In this document: piece by piece, positions 14,889 to 25,062 of the stretch
How the letters are laid out: each line of letters begins with the position of its first letter
Numbering within the stretch: position 1 is the stretch's first letter
Source of the DNA: Winogradskyella helgolandensis
Lineage (GTDB): Bacteria; Bacteroidota; Bacteroidia; Flavobacteriales; Flavobacteriaceae
Reading direction: 5' to 3'
Assembly (NCBI RefSeq): GCF_013404085.1
Contig: NZ_JABFHO010000001.1
Coordinates: forward strand, 4,167,501-4,231,500
Length of the DNA: 64,000 bases
The notes under the pieces: generated by a model
The model's input: only the letters and a program-made list of their open reading frames with translations
The model's database searches: none
What the model was told of the DNA's origin: nothing
Program-made: the position numbers and the translations under genes

Positions 14889-16502
14889 TTAATTGTAACC
14901 ATTATTCTGAGGATAATCTGGGCCTAATAAATCTAAATCGTTTTGAGAAATTGGCCAATTAATAAAATGTGATCTCCAATTGTCTCGTGGATCCTTAGAT
15001 CCTAAATTAGCTGGAAAATACTCACCATCACCAGCATAGTTGGTCATCTGAAAATCCATAACATTTTGTCCCATTCGCTTTAATGTAAACCAACGTTGCC
15101 CCTCAAATGCCAATTCTCTTGCACGTTCATCTAAAATGGTTTGTTGATCTACAAACGTCACAGGCGCGGCACCAGCCCTAGTTCTCACAGCATTAATATA
15201 TGGTAAAGGATCACCTGAAGATCTCATTATCGCTTCTGCAGCTATTAAATACGTCTCTGCTAATCTGTAAACCATAATATTACCTCTAATGGTGTAAGAC
15301 GCTTCATTACCATCTTCTTGTGCAAATTTGATACAAGAAGGATGCATCCTTTGGTAATACAAACTGTAGTTGTCGCTTGGATTATCTAAATCTGTAATAG
15401 GCGCGTAATTATCGACCTCTTCACCAATTCTATCACCTGAAGTATAATAATATTTTAATCTAAAATAAGTATTATCATCTCTTGTATCGTTTGGATCTTC
15501 AGCTAAAAGATTTAATAAATATAAATTCGGAACAACTCTAGAGAAACCTCTACCTCCTTGTTCATTATTATAATCTACTCCAGAAATCTGAAAAAATTGA
15601 GCTACATAATTCGCATTCATCATGGTGGCATCACCTCCTCCAAGTACATCATCTTTAGACTGTATTACAAATAAAGCTTCTGAATTATTTCTATCTCCAG
15701 CAAATACAGCTGCAGTATTAGACACTAAACTATGAGGACTATCTGGTCCTTCTATAACATCTAATGCTTGAGTTTTCGCTTCTGTCCAATCCCCTTGCCA
15801 CATCGCTACTTTCGCTTTCACATGCTTCGCTGTTCCTTTTGTAACACGGCCAAAAGTATCTGACCAGTTTAAATTTTCGATAGCAAAGTTTAAATCACTA
15901 TTGATAAGTGCAAAAATTTCTTGTTCTGACGATTTATCATTTATAACATCAAAAGCATTATCTAAAGTTATGGTTTCTGTAGTGACATAAATATTATTAT
16001 ACATTCTGTACAAATAGAAATAAGCATGTGCTCTAAAAAACTTTGCTTCTGATAAAATTTGAGCTCTTGCTCCTTCATCAATACCTTCTAAAGTTTCAGC
16101 TGCATTGATTATTGCTGTTGCTTTATTAGCGATATTGTAATAATGTTTCCAAAATAATGACGATGCAAAAGTGGCCCCTAAATCTACTGGAGAAATACCT
16201 CTTTCGTATCTTCCTAATAAGCCTGTATAACCCGATCTTGAAAATGTTAAATCAGCTCTAGAAGACATAAGTACTGAGCCCATGTAATCTTCAGTACTGT
16301 TATCGTAGCGATCTCTTTCAAATTTATATAAACTTACAACACCAGACTTTAAACCACCTTCTGTTGTGTAAATATAATCCGCATCAATTAGCGTACTTGG
16401 TTGTTCTTCTAAGTAGTCTTCACATGAAGCAACTACAAAAAATAACGCCATGGCTAGCAGAAGGCCACCTTTTATTTTTGAATTAAAAAACTTCGTTTTC
16501 AT
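14889..16502 (-). CDS. SusD/RagB family outer-membrane nutrient-binding lipoprotein
   Basis: 537 residues. Lipoprotein signal ending VVASC (Cys about 27), followed by the usual EDYLEEQPST start. The helical TPR-like N-terminal part (SEAKFFRAHAYFYLYRMY) and the C-terminal RagB/SusD part (ETYLIAAEAIMRS, INAVRTRAGA, ERARELAFEGQRWFTLKRMG) are complete. It forms the lid of a SusCD transporter on the cell surface. The partner susC lies 19 nt upstream on the same strand. The ligand cannot be read from sequence; neighbouring GDPD and EEP enzymes point to a phosphodiester rather than a polysaccharide. Confidence 0.95.
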   Translation of the reverse strand: MKTKFFNSKIKGGLLLAMALFFVVASCEDYLEEQPSTLIDADYIYTTEGGLKSGVVSLYKFERDRYDNSTEDYMGSVLMSSRADLTFSRSGYTGLLGRYERGISPVDLGATFASSLFWKHYYNIANKATAIINAAETLEGIDEGARAQILSEAKFFRAHAYFYLYRMYNNIYVTTETITLDNAFDVINDKSSEQEIFALINSDLNFAIENLNWSDTFGRVTKGTAKHVKAKVAMWQGDWTEAKTQALDVIEGPDSPHSLVSNTAAVFAGDRNNSEALFVIQSKDDVLGGGDATMMNANYVAQFFQISGVDYNNEQGGRGFSRVVPNLYLLNLLAEDPNDTRDDNTYFRLKYYYTSGDRIGEEVDNYAPITDLDNPSDNYSLYYQRMHPSCIKFAQEDGNEASYTIRGNIMVYRLAETYLIAAEAIMRSSGDPLPYINAVRTRAGAAPVTFVDQQTILDERARELAFEGQRWFTLKRMGQNVMDFQMTNYAGDGEYFPANLGSKDPRDNWRSHFINWPISQNDLDLLGPDYPQNNGYN

Positions 16503-16521
16503 AATATTATTCTTTTTTTAA

Positions 16522-19500
16522 TTAAAATTTAACTCTTACACCAAAAGTGAATGATTTCGCATCTGGATAACCTGTATCTGCACTAGAATAAGTATCTCTG
16601 ATATTTACTTCTGGACTGTAACCTAAATAATCTGTTTTTGTAAATACATTTGTTGCAGTCACATAGAATCTAATCTGCTCAAATTTTAATTTAGATGTAA
16701 ACTTTTCTGCTAAAGTGTAACCTAAGCTTACTGTTCTTAACCTAACATAAGAAGCATCTTTAACTGCTAATGCATTTAAATATTGATCAGCAGCATCTTT
16801 ATTAGGACGCGGAAAAGATGTTGATGGATTTTCTGGGGTGTAGTAATCTACTTTAATACCATTGATATCCCCTCTTAGTGTACCACCATTATTGTACTGA
16901 TTTAAAAATGGATTTATCTTTGTAGCTCCTTCTACAACATAGAAATCAACAAATAAATCAAACCCTTTATAAGCAATTGATGTGGATATTGAACCAAACC
17001 AGTCTGGATTAGGATCAGTAAACACACGATCTTCTTGTGTGATTTTTCCATCAGGACCAGATATTATATTACCTTCTTCATCTACTCCATTAACATCCTT
17101 AATTCTAATATCACCTGGTGCTAAAGTTTCTTGTGGGTTTGCAGATTCTGGATTAGCTTGAGGTGAATTTGCATAATCCTCACCTTCTTGCCATATGCCA
17201 TCAAATGCATATTGATAAATAACACCAACGGGTTGACCAACATAATAATTAAATGAATTATCTTCAGTGATCGCATCACCATTTCCATCATTATAAAGTT
17301 CTAATAGTTCGTTTCTGTTATTAGACCAATTGGTAGACACAGACCATTTAAAATCTTCTGTATTAAAGATGTTTGCTGTTAAACCTAATTCAAGACCCGT
17401 ATTCTGCATTTCACCAGCATTAAAATATGTTGATGTATAACCTGTTACTGGAGGCACACCTCTTTTTAATAATAAATCTGTAGTTCTAGCGTCGTACCAG
17501 TTAATATTACCTGCTAACACTCTGTTGAAGATTGAAAAATCTAAACCTAAGTTTAAGGTTGTGATTCTTTCAAATTTTAAATCTGGATTAGGTAAAATAG
17601 TTGATGGTGAGAATCCTGACCCAGTTTCCTCATCATAAATATAAGGTTGGAAATCAGCTGTAAAAAGCGATGTATAAGCACGACCTAAATCATTAACCAA
17701 TGAACCATAACTTGCTCTAAATTTCAATTCTTGGATTGCATTTACATCTTCTAGGAAGCTTTCATTATGAATTTTCCAAGCAAATGAACCTGCTGGATTA
17801 TAACTCCATTTATTACCTTCTCCGTTTAATGAAGCTCCATCAGCTCTAATAATCCCTTCAAACGTATATTTATTTGCAAAGCTATATCGCGCTCTCGCTA
17901 AATAGCCTAAATAGCGAAATTTATCTCCATCGCGCTCAACGGTTACATTACCGATAGCACTAGAAATACCATTGTAGCCTAAATCTTCATTAGCAAATCC
18001 CTGACCTTCAGTAAATGTTCTAGAAAACGCATTTTCTTGAGTTGACTGAACTAAAGTAAGATTTAAGTTATGATCGTTGTTAATAGCTTTGTCATAAGTC
18101 AATATATTTTCAACTAAATAAGACTCTCTTAATTGATTATCAATTCTTGCAATACCTCTAACATCATCACCTGCGCTACTTAAAGATGATTGATACTGAC
18201 CTCTTTCTGATGTTCTTCTCGTTAAATTAGCTTTTAATTGGTATTGTAAATCTTTAGTAATCTGCCATATTGGAGTCACATTGATAACGTAATCATTTCC
18301 TTTTTCATTGTGATCTTGCTCACGTAAATTCCACAAAGGGTTTACCGCTGAACCTTCTTCGCCACTTGGAAATTGTGTAATACTACCATCTTCATTATAA
18401 GCAGTACCAAATGGAGAGTTAGTAATTACATTCACTGCAGCTGCTCTACTTGTATCATCGTTTAATAAGTTTAAATCAAAATTTACAGAAAATTTATCTG
18501 ATATTTTCTGATCAACATTTAAACGCAATGTTTTTCTAGTATAACTAGATGTTGGTATAAGACCGTCTTCTTTAAAATAGTTAATACTACCAAAAACCTT
18601 AGTCATTTCTGTACCACCACTTACACTAATAGCTTGGCTATTCACCAATCCATTTCTCATTAATTCATCTTCCCAATCTACAAAACGATTGTTTATAATA
18701 TTGTCATATTCAGTTGGTGTGAATACTTCATCAATAACATCATCAGCATAACTATCGTCATTTCTAGTTGACCTCCATGCTTCTCTCCGTAATTGTGCTA
18801 ATTCTTGACCGCTATAAACATCAAAATTACGTTCAATTGTTTTTGTTGTAAGAAAACCGTGATAGCTCACACTAACTTTTCCTGTTGCCCCACGCTTAGT
18901 CGTAATTAAAACCACACCATTTGCACCTCTAGAACCGTAAATCGCCTGAGCCGATGCATCCTTTAAAAACTCAACAGACTTTATATCATCTGAATCGATA
19001 TCTTCAATACCTCCTTCTCTAACAATACCGTCAACCACATAAATAGCACTTACATTACCTTCTATAGATCCTTGTCCTCTAAAAATAATGTCAGAAGTTC
19101 CACCTGGTCGTAACGTTCCACCACCAACATTGACTTGTAAACCTGCGATTCTACCACGTAACATTTCATTAACATCTGATGTTGGTGATAAAGTAGCCTC
19201 TTCAATATCTACAGTAGCGACAGCGTTTACAATATCACTTTTCTTTTGTGTACCATAACCAATTACTACTACTTCAGCCAAAGCAGTGTCATCTTCTAAC
19301 ATCACTGTAATTTCGTCAGAACTATAAACAACGTCTTTAGATTTAAAACCTACATAAGACACTACTATTATAGAAGCCTCATTTGTAACCTCTAAAATAA
19401 ATGCACCGTCAAAATCTGTTTGTGTACCGTTAGTTGTTCCTTTCTCTATAACAGATGCACCTGGCAGTGGCATATTATCTGCTGAAGAAAGCACTTTTCC

Positions 19501-19596
19501 TTTTATTTTGGTCTGCGCGATAAGCGAAAACGAACTGCACAATAAAAAGAGACAGAAGAATATTTCAATTCTCGATTTTTGAAATTTTAATTTCAT
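16522..19596 (-). CDS. SusC/RagA family TonB-dependent outer-membrane transporter
   Basis: 1024 residues, full length. Signal peptide to about residue 28, then the carboxypeptidase-regulatory-like domain (IKGKVLSSADNMPLPGASV, about 32-110), TonB-box region (EVVVIGYGTQKKSDI), plug domain with RGQGSIEGNVSAIYVVDGI and the SusC signature SVEFLKDASAQAIYGSRGANGVVLITTKRG, and the C-terminal beta-barrel ending in FTFGVRVKF. It forms the energised import channel with the downstream susD. A promoter with the -7 element TAGTTTTG lies at 19634-19627. No glycoside hydrolase is nearby, unlike most polysaccharide loci. Confidence 0.95.
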   Translation of the reverse strand: MKLKFQKSRIEIFFCLFLLCSSFSLIAQTKIKGKVLSSADNMPLPGASVIEKGTTNGTQTDFDGAFILEVTNEASIIVVSYVGFKSKDVVYSSDEITVMLEDDTALAEVVVIGYGTQKKSDIVNAVATVDIEEATLSPTSDVNEMLRGRIAGLQVNVGGGTLRPGGTSDIIFRGQGSIEGNVSAIYVVDGIVREGGIEDIDSDDIKSVEFLKDASAQAIYGSRGANGVVLITTKRGATGKVSVSYHGFLTTKTIERNFDVYSGQELAQLRREAWRSTRNDDSYADDVIDEVFTPTEYDNIINNRFVDWEDELMRNGLVNSQAISVSGGTEMTKVFGSINYFKEDGLIPTSSYTRKTLRLNVDQKISDKFSVNFDLNLLNDDTSRAAAVNVITNSPFGTAYNEDGSITQFPSGEEGSAVNPLWNLREQDHNEKGNDYVINVTPIWQITKDLQYQLKANLTRRTSERGQYQSSLSSAGDDVRGIARIDNQLRESYLVENILTYDKAINNDHNLNLTLVQSTQENAFSRTFTEGQGFANEDLGYNGISSAIGNVTVERDGDKFRYLGYLARARYSFANKYTFEGIIRADGASLNGEGNKWSYNPAGSFAWKIHNESFLEDVNAIQELKFRASYGSLVNDLGRAYTSLFTADFQPYIYDEETGSGFSPSTILPNPDLKFERITTLNLGLDFSIFNRVLAGNINWYDARTTDLLLKRGVPPVTGYTSTYFNAGEMQNTGLELGLTANIFNTEDFKWSVSTNWSNNRNELLELYNDGNGDAITEDNSFNYYVGQPVGVIYQYAFDGIWQEGEDYANSPQANPESANPQETLAPGDIRIKDVNGVDEEGNIISGPDGKITQEDRVFTDPNPDWFGSISTSIAYKGFDLFVDFYVVEGATKINPFLNQYNNGGTLRGDINGIKVDYYTPENPSTSFPRPNKDAADQYLNALAVKDASYVRLRTVSLGYTLAEKFTSKLKFEQIRFYVTATNVFTKTDYLGYSPEVNIRDTYSSADTGYPDAKSFTFGVRVKF

Positions 19597-19626
19597 GAAT
19601 GATTGATTTAGTTAAAAATTAAAGCC

Positions 19627-19634
19627 CAAAACTA
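19627..19634 (-). promoter_or_regulatory. Candidate -7 promoter element for susC
   Basis: Minus-strand TAGTTTTG fits TAnnTTTG, 31 nt before the susC ATG. No good TTTG lies at the -33 distance, as expected for a promoter that needs an activator. The rest of the 302 bp gap (19597-19898) is AT-rich with no gene; its far end carries the direct repeats at 19852-19897. Confidence 0.45.
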
Positions 19635-19851
19635 TCATTTCAAAAGATGTGTAAATGAGATGTAATGTTAAGCTTTTGTAAATTTAACCTCAAATTATTG
19701 CAGAATTAATAATAGATACCTCGATTAAAAACGAACATCGCAAAAATCAAGAAAATCAAAGGTTTAAAAAACTACCTGAAGTACCGTAAACACTAACCTC
19801 ATTATAAATTGAAGATTTCATAAAAAAAATCGCAAAAATCAACATAAATAC

Positions 19852-19897
19852 ACACTTGTCGGGGTAAAGTCTAGGTAAAAAACACAATTGTCGAGGT
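19852..19897. promoter_or_regulatory. Direct repeat ACAC-TTGTCGnGGT, candidate regulator sites
   Basis: ACACTTGTCGGGGT (19852-19865) and ACACAATTGTCGAGGT (19882-19897) share ACAC...TTGTCG-n-GGT with the TTGTCG words 32 bp apart, about three helical turns. They lie between the regulator's stop and susC, about 255-300 bp upstream of the susC start. Candidate binding sites for the Y_Y_Y/LuxR-type regulator; distance to the promoter is a weakness. Confidence 0.4.
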
Positions 19898-19898
19898 G

Positions 19899-22676
19899 TT
19901 AGAATTTTAAGATATAGTTAACTAAACTGTCATCGTGATCTAATTGTAACCTTTTGCGTAATCTGTAACGTTTAGTCTCCACACTTTTTATAGATATATT
20001 AAGTAACGGAGCCATTTCTTTAGAGGATAAATTCAACCTTAAATAGGCACAAAATTTCAAATCATTAGGTGTTAAATCTGGATGTGCAGCCTTAATTTTA
20101 TCCATAAAATCTTTATCAGCATTGTTAAAAGCTTCTTTAAAGAATTTCCAATCTTTATTATTGTTTAAATTGGTATCAATTAGATCAATGGCACTTTCAA
20201 TGTCTTTATTGTTTCTTGTTCGTTTTAACTCTTTCTTTATTTTATTGAGTAGTTCATTTTTTTTAATAATACTCATTGTGGAGATCACTAACTCTCTATT
20301 TTTTCCTTCGATATCTTGATTTAGTTTTTCATTCTTTATCTGAATAAGTGCACGTTCATTTTTTATATGTTCATGCTTAAGAATTCGTTCGTAATAGAAT
20401 TTATAGACTTTATTTACTAAAAATGCAATTCCAATTAGAATTAACACATACAGTAAAATTGCTACATTTGAAATATACCAGGGTCTGTTAACTTCAAAAT
20501 CATAACTAATGGAATTCTCAGTCAATTGATTTCCTACTCTCCCTCTAACCTCTAAAGTATAGTCTCCAAATGATAAATTTTCAAATTGAACACTTGACAC
20601 ATGAGACCATTCACTCCACTTATCAGAAAGTCCACTAAGTTTATAACTATAGCTAACATCCAAGAATTTATTATACTCTGGAACGGAAAAACCAAATGAC
20701 ACAATACCTTTTTCGTGTTGAAACGAACCATTTTCTGCTAATGGCAAATAATTTTTACTTCCATTAACATCCTTTTTCATTATAGAGTTCAAATGAATTG
20801 AATGTGTACTACTACTATAAGTTTCAATATTCGCTAAATCGAGCGTTAAATAACCATTTACAGTTCCTAGAATATATTTTTCACCCTCTATATGTTGTAA
20901 ATTTTCAAATCCCAAAACTCCTTTTCTAAGATCAGAAGGAATTGCGATGTCCGTAATTTGAGGAATATTCGTAATATTATCATTCGTTATATAACTAATA
21001 TTATTTTTAAAAAACAACCATAACTTACCTGTTTGATCCACTACAATCTTACCAGAAGTAAATTTCTTGGATGCCATTAAATCAGTTAAAACATTATTTT
21101 TAACAAACTTGTTTTCAGCGTCACTATAATTATAAATGCCATTTTCTGAAGTATACAGAATATCGCCTTGATAGCTTTCTAAACTAGAACTATTACCAAT
21201 CGTTAATTCTGAAACTTCTTCAACCTTTATGGTTTTGGTAAAATCAGAGTTCATGTTTAATATAAAAACTCCTTTGTACTCATGATTTACAAAGATTTGA
21301 TTGGTATTATTTATTTCAAAAAAGCGTGAAGAGTTTTTAAAGTTTTCTATTTTATTTCTTAATCCCCAAGTATTGTCTTTATACTCTAAAACATATAAAC
21401 CATCATAATTTCCTTGAAGCAATAGATTGTCGTGATTTGGAATTTTCTTAAAGTTCCAAGCACCTAGTTCTGAACTAATTTTTTCTACTCCGTTTTTAGC
21501 CACTATAAAAGTCCCCAAATGATGTCCACAGATGAGTCTTTCATTATTATCATTAAACAGACTCCAAACCTGACCTGCAGTACCTTCTACAAAACGAAAT
21601 GTTTCATCAACAGTAATTAACGGCCTATAAAATAAACCTTGATTTGTACCCACATAAAGTAAATCCTTAAAAATAATAGTCGAGTATACTGTTCCTAAAA
21701 CACCATCGTAATCAATAAATGTTTGTATGGGCGAGGTCATATTTATACAATTAATTCCGTTATCCAAACCTGCCCAAACATTTTGATTGGAGTCTTCAAA
21801 CAATGCCAAAACCGTATTGTTACTTAATCCTAATTTCTGATTTATAGCATAATCCAATTCTCCTTTATTGTTAATTTTAATAACACCATTAGAAATAGTA
21901 CCAATCACAAAACTATAATCTTCAAGTCGTATACTATTAAATATATTTAACTTTTTCACACGGTTGTTTGCCGAAATTTCCCATGGTTCTAATTTGTTAT
22001 TTTTCAATTGAAAAAATCCAGTGTTTCGAGTAAGAATCGTAAGCACTTCATCTACAAGCCATATATTAATAACCCGATCTTCAATAACGACAGCATCATT
22101 AATTATTAGTTTAGGTTGACCATCTTTTAATAGGTAAATGCCTTCATTTGCCACATGATAATAAATATGACCATTGATATTAAAAACCTTATAAATAATC
22201 TGTTCTGAATTTATAATTTTAAACTGTTCTGTTTCCTTATTAAAAAAGTACAACGTATGACCAGATTGAAAAAGCACCCACTCATTAAAGTCTAAAATGT
22301 TCCAGATTTGATCATCATTAATAGCATTTTCGTTTAGTTTTGGAAGTAAGGACGTATAATTTAGTACTCCTTTCTTATCCTTTAACCAATATCCAAATTC
22401 CTCATAACAGCCAGTATAAATCCGATCATCAATAACGTTTACAGCTCTCAATATCGTATTATTTGGAGATGGGTACGCTACCCAACTAGAACCATTATAT
22501 TCTAAAAGTCCTTTGTTATTTGCGGCATAAATATAATTATCCTCATTTTGAGAAATCATCCAGTTTTGATTGTCACCTCCATAATCAGAGGCTGTAAATT
22601 TCTCAATAGGTGGTAATTCTTGAGCAGGAATCACCAAGAATACATGTAGAAATAATATAAATATGAAGTGTCTCAT
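19899..22676 (-). CDS. Membrane sensor-regulator: beta-propeller, Y_Y_Y domain, LuxR-type HTH
   Basis: 925 residues. Signal peptide 1-18; periplasmic part built of two-component-regulator-propeller blades (e.g. ALFEDSNQNVWAGLDNGIN); Y_Y_Y domain (about 660-725, SYSYKLSGLSDKWSEW...LSFGDYTLEVRGR); one membrane helix (about 733-755, VAILLYVLILIGIAFLV); a coiled coil (about 760-835); and a C-terminal LuxR-type HTH (DLKFCAYLRLNLSSKEMAPLLNISIKSVETKRYRLRKRL). There is no kinase or receiver domain, so it probably binds DNA while held in the membrane, like other SpoIIE-less Y_Y_Y regulators of SusCD loci. It lies directly upstream of susC, which it most likely activates on sensing the imported ligand. 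Confidence 0.88.
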   Translation of the reverse strand: MRHFIFILFLHVFLVIPAQELPPIEKFTASDYGGDNQNWMISQNEDNYIYAANNKGLLEYNGSSWVAYPSPNNTILRAVNVIDDRIYTGCYEEFGYWLKDKKGVLNYTSLLPKLNENAINDDQIWNILDFNEWVLFQSGHTLYFFNKETEQFKIINSEQIIYKVFNINGHIYYHVANEGIYLLKDGQPKLIINDAVVIEDRVINIWLVDEVLTILTRNTGFFQLKNNKLEPWEISANNRVKKLNIFNSIRLEDYSFVIGTISNGVIKINNKGELDYAINQKLGLSNNTVLALFEDSNQNVWAGLDNGINCINMTSPIQTFIDYDGVLGTVYSTIIFKDLLYVGTNQGLFYRPLITVDETFRFVEGTAGQVWSLFNDNNERLICGHHLGTFIVAKNGVEKISSELGAWNFKKIPNHDNLLLQGNYDGLYVLEYKDNTWGLRNKIENFKNSSRFFEINNTNQIFVNHEYKGVFILNMNSDFTKTIKVEEVSELTIGNSSSLESYQGDILYTSENGIYNYSDAENKFVKNNVLTDLMASKKFTSGKIVVDQTGKLWLFFKNNISYITNDNITNIPQITDIAIPSDLRKGVLGFENLQHIEGEKYILGTVNGYLTLDLANIETYSSSTHSIHLNSIMKKDVNGSKNYLPLAENGSFQHEKGIVSFGFSVPEYNKFLDVSYSYKLSGLSDKWSEWSHVSSVQFENLSFGDYTLEVRGRVGNQLTENSISYDFEVNRPWYISNVAILLYVLILIGIAFLVNKVYKFYYERILKHEHIKNERALIQIKNEKLNQDIEGKNRELVISTMSIIKKNELLNKIKKELKRTRNNKDIESAIDLIDTNLNNNKDWKFFKEAFNNADKDFMDKIKAAHPDLTPNDLKFCAYLRLNLSSKEMAPLLNISIKSVETKRYRLRKRLQLDHDDSLVNYILKF

Positions 22677-22714
22677 CTGTTTTGTAAAGATAGTTTTAGA
22701 TAATGAACAAACAA

Positions 22715-22741
22715 AATGCCAGCTCTTTACGAACTGACATT
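22715..22741 (-). terminator. Terminator after the glpDKF operon
   Basis: Inverted repeat AATGCCAG (22715-22722) / CTGACATT (22734-22741) with one G-U type pair, followed on the minus strand by TTGTTTGTTC. It lies 27 nt past the glpF stop and before the regulator gene. Confidence 0.6.
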
Positions 22742-22767
22742 AAAATAATAAACTTGAAAATAGTAAT

Positions 22768-23496
22768 CTATGACAATGCAAGCATTAAAAAAGCTGCTAA
22801 CGCTCCTCCAGTTAATGGGCCAAAAATAGGAATCCAAGCATAAGACCAATCACTTTTTGCTTTATTTTTTATAGGTAAAATAGCATGTATAATTCGCGGA
22901 CCTAAATCTCTAGCAGGATTAATTGCATAACCTGTTGTTCCTCCTAAAGACAAACCAATAGACCACACCAAAAAGGCAACAGGCAAAGCGCCTAAAGACC
23001 CCATACCGATAACAGTTTCTGCCTCTGTAAGGCTTGCGTCGGTAAAGTAAAATATGGTAAACAATAAGACAAATGTCCCTATCATTTCACTAAAAAAGTT
23101 AGAAAACGTATTTCTAATAGCTGGTGCTGTACAGAAAACTGCTTTTTTAGAATCTGCATTCTCTGTTTCGTCAAAATGATTTTTATACGTTAACCAAACT
23201 GCAGAAGCCCCTATCATAGCTCCAATCATTTGTGCTAAAACATACATTGGCACATCTGCCCATGGAAATTTACCTGCTATGGCTACAGCAATGGTCACTG
23301 CCGGATTAATATGCGCTCCGCTATATGGACCAGCAATAACAACTGCGACATAAACAGCCAAAGCCCAACCCGTTGTAATCACTATCCAACCACTATTATT
23401 ACCAATGGTTTTATTAAGGACGACATTGGCTACTACGCCTCCACCGAGTAAAATTAAAATCGCTGTACCTATAATCTCTGCTATAAATGGTGTCAT
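22768..23496 (-). CDS. glpF: Aquaglyceroporin, glycerol uptake facilitator
   Basis: 242 residues, six membrane helices of the MIP family. Both pore loops are present: GAHINPAVTIA (first NPA, about residue 64) and GYAINPARDLGPR (second NPA). The Asp after the second NPA-Arg (NPARD) is the mark of glycerol-conducting members as opposed to water-only aquaporins. It lies 15 nt downstream of glpK on the minus strand, and cotranscription with glpK and glpD is expected. It lets glycerol into the cytoplasm, where the kinase traps it. Confidence 0.95.
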   Translation of the reverse strand: MTPFIAEIIGTAILILLGGGVVANVVLNKTIGNNSGWIVITTGWALAVYVAVVIAGPYSGAHINPAVTIAVAIAGKFPWADVPMYVLAQMIGAMIGASAVWLTYKNHFDETENADSKKAVFCTAPAIRNTFSNFFSEMIGTFVLLFTIFYFTDASLTEAETVIGMGSLGALPVAFLVWSIGLSLGGTTGYAINPARDLGPRIIHAILPIKNKAKSDWSYAWIPIFGPLTGGALAAFLMLALS

Positions 23497-23511
23497 ACTA
23501 TAAATACGTTT

Positions 23512-25008
23512 TTAATTGTTTTTAGTCCAATACTCTAAAGCATCAATAGCCCTGTACCAACCTTTAATATTCGTTTCAATTTCAGTCCTATCTTCTTTTG
23601 GACTGAATATTTTGTCCGTTTGCCAAATATCTTGAATTTCCTCTGGACTTTCCCAATAACCAACAGCCAAACCTGCTAAAAACGCTGCTCCCATAGCCGT
23701 TGTTTCTACCACATTTGGTCTCACCGTTGTAGTGTTTAAAACATCAGATTGAAACTGCATTAGCATATTATTAATGGTTGCACCTCCATCTACTCGCAAC
23801 TCTTGTATAGATAGATCAGCATCAGCTTCCATAGCCTTTAAAATATCCATCGTTTGAAAAGCAATAGACTCTATAGCTGCTCTTGCGATATGCGCATCTG
23901 TACTTCCTCTTGTTAATCCAAATATGGTACCTTTGGCGTGTTGATTCCAATGCGGAGCACCTAAACCAGCGAAAGCTGGCACAAAATAAACTCCGTCTGA
24001 ACTTTCTACAGATGATGCTAATCTTTCGACATCTGAAGAATTTCTTATAATTTTTAAACTATCGCGTAGCCATTGTACAACAGCTCCTGCAATAAAAACG
24101 CTACCTTCTAAGGCATAAGTTGTTTTTCCATTAATTTTCCAAGCGACAGTAGTCAATAAGTTATTTTTGGAAACAATTGGCTTCTCTCCAATATTCATTA
24201 ACATAAAGCAACCTGTACCATAGGTGTTTTTAACCATACCTGGTTTTGTACACATTTGGCCAAATAACGCAGCTTGTTGATCTCCTGCGATGCCTGCAAT
24301 CGGAATTTTAGTATCATAAAACGTAGATGTCGTATGGCCATACACTTCACTCGACGCTTTTACTTCTGGCAACATACTTTTAGGAATGGTCAATAACCCC
24401 AATAATTCATCATCCCAATCCATGGTATTGATGTTAAACATTAAAGTTCTTGAGGCGTTAGTGACGTCTGTAACGTGTTGTTTTCCTTTAGTGAAATTCC
24501 AAACTAACCAACAATCAATAGTTCCTAAAATTAAATCTCCTGCTTCGGCTTTTGCTCGTGCTCCATCAACATTATCGAGAATCCACTTCACTTTGGTTCC
24601 AGAAAAATACGAATCAATCACTAATCCTGTTTTTTGCTTTATGAGTTCTGATTTACCGTCTTTTTTTAGCTGATCGCAATAGTCAGATGTTCTTTTATCT
24701 TGCCATACTATGGCGTTATAAACGGGCTCTCCTGTATTTTTATCCCAAACCACAACGGTTTCACGCTGGTTCGTAATACCAATTGCCGCTATATGTTCTA
24801 CATCTAATCCTTTTTTGGCAATAGCTTCTGTAGCCACTCCTGCTTGAGATGACCAAATTTCTCTTGGATCGTGTTCTACCCAACCTGGTTTAGGAAAATA
24901 TTGTGTAAACTCTTTTTGAGCTGTAGATATAATGTGACCTTTTTTATCAAAAACAATCGCCCTAGAACTCGTTGTCCCTTGATCTAGGGATAAAATGTAT
25001 TTACCCAT
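23512..25008 (-). CDS. glpK: Glycerol kinase
   Basis: 498 residues, full length for the FGGY family. N-terminal ATP-binding loop [41 protein letters not shown]; the family signature around [21 protein letters not shown]; and [20 protein letters not shown] with the second phosphate-binding motif [11 protein letters not shown]. It phosphorylates glycerol to glycerol-3-phosphate in the cytoplasm. Middle gene of glpD-glpK-glpF; 54 nt downstream of glpD. Confidence 0.97.
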   Translation of the reverse strand: MGKYILSLDQGTTSSRAIVFDKKGHIISTAQKEFTQYFPKPGWVEHDPREIWSSQAGVATEAIAKKGLDVEHIAAIGITNQRETVVVWDKNTGEPVYNAIVWQDKRTSDYCDQLKKDGKSELIKQKTGLVIDSYFSGTKVKWILDNVDGARAKAEAGDLILGTIDCWLVWNFTKGKQHVTDVTNASRTLMFNINTMDWDDELLGLLTIPKSMLPEVKASSEVYGHTTSTFYDTKIPIAGIAGDQQAALFGQMCTKPGMVKNTYGTGCFMLMNIGEKPIVSKNNLLTTVAWKINGKTTYALEGSVFIAGAVVQWLRDSLKIIRNSSDVERLASSVESSDGVYFVPAFAGLGAPHWNQHAKGTIFGLTRGSTDAHIARAAIESIAFQTMDILKAMEADADLSIQELRVDGGATINNMLMQFQSDVLNTTTVRPNVVETTAMGAAFLAGLAVGYWESPEEIQDIWQTDKIFSPKEDRTEIETNIKGWYRAIDALEYWTKNN

Positions 25009-25062
25009 AATTTATTGTTTATTTAGTAGTTTAACCGAAGTAGAGTTCGGAATAAATTCTTA

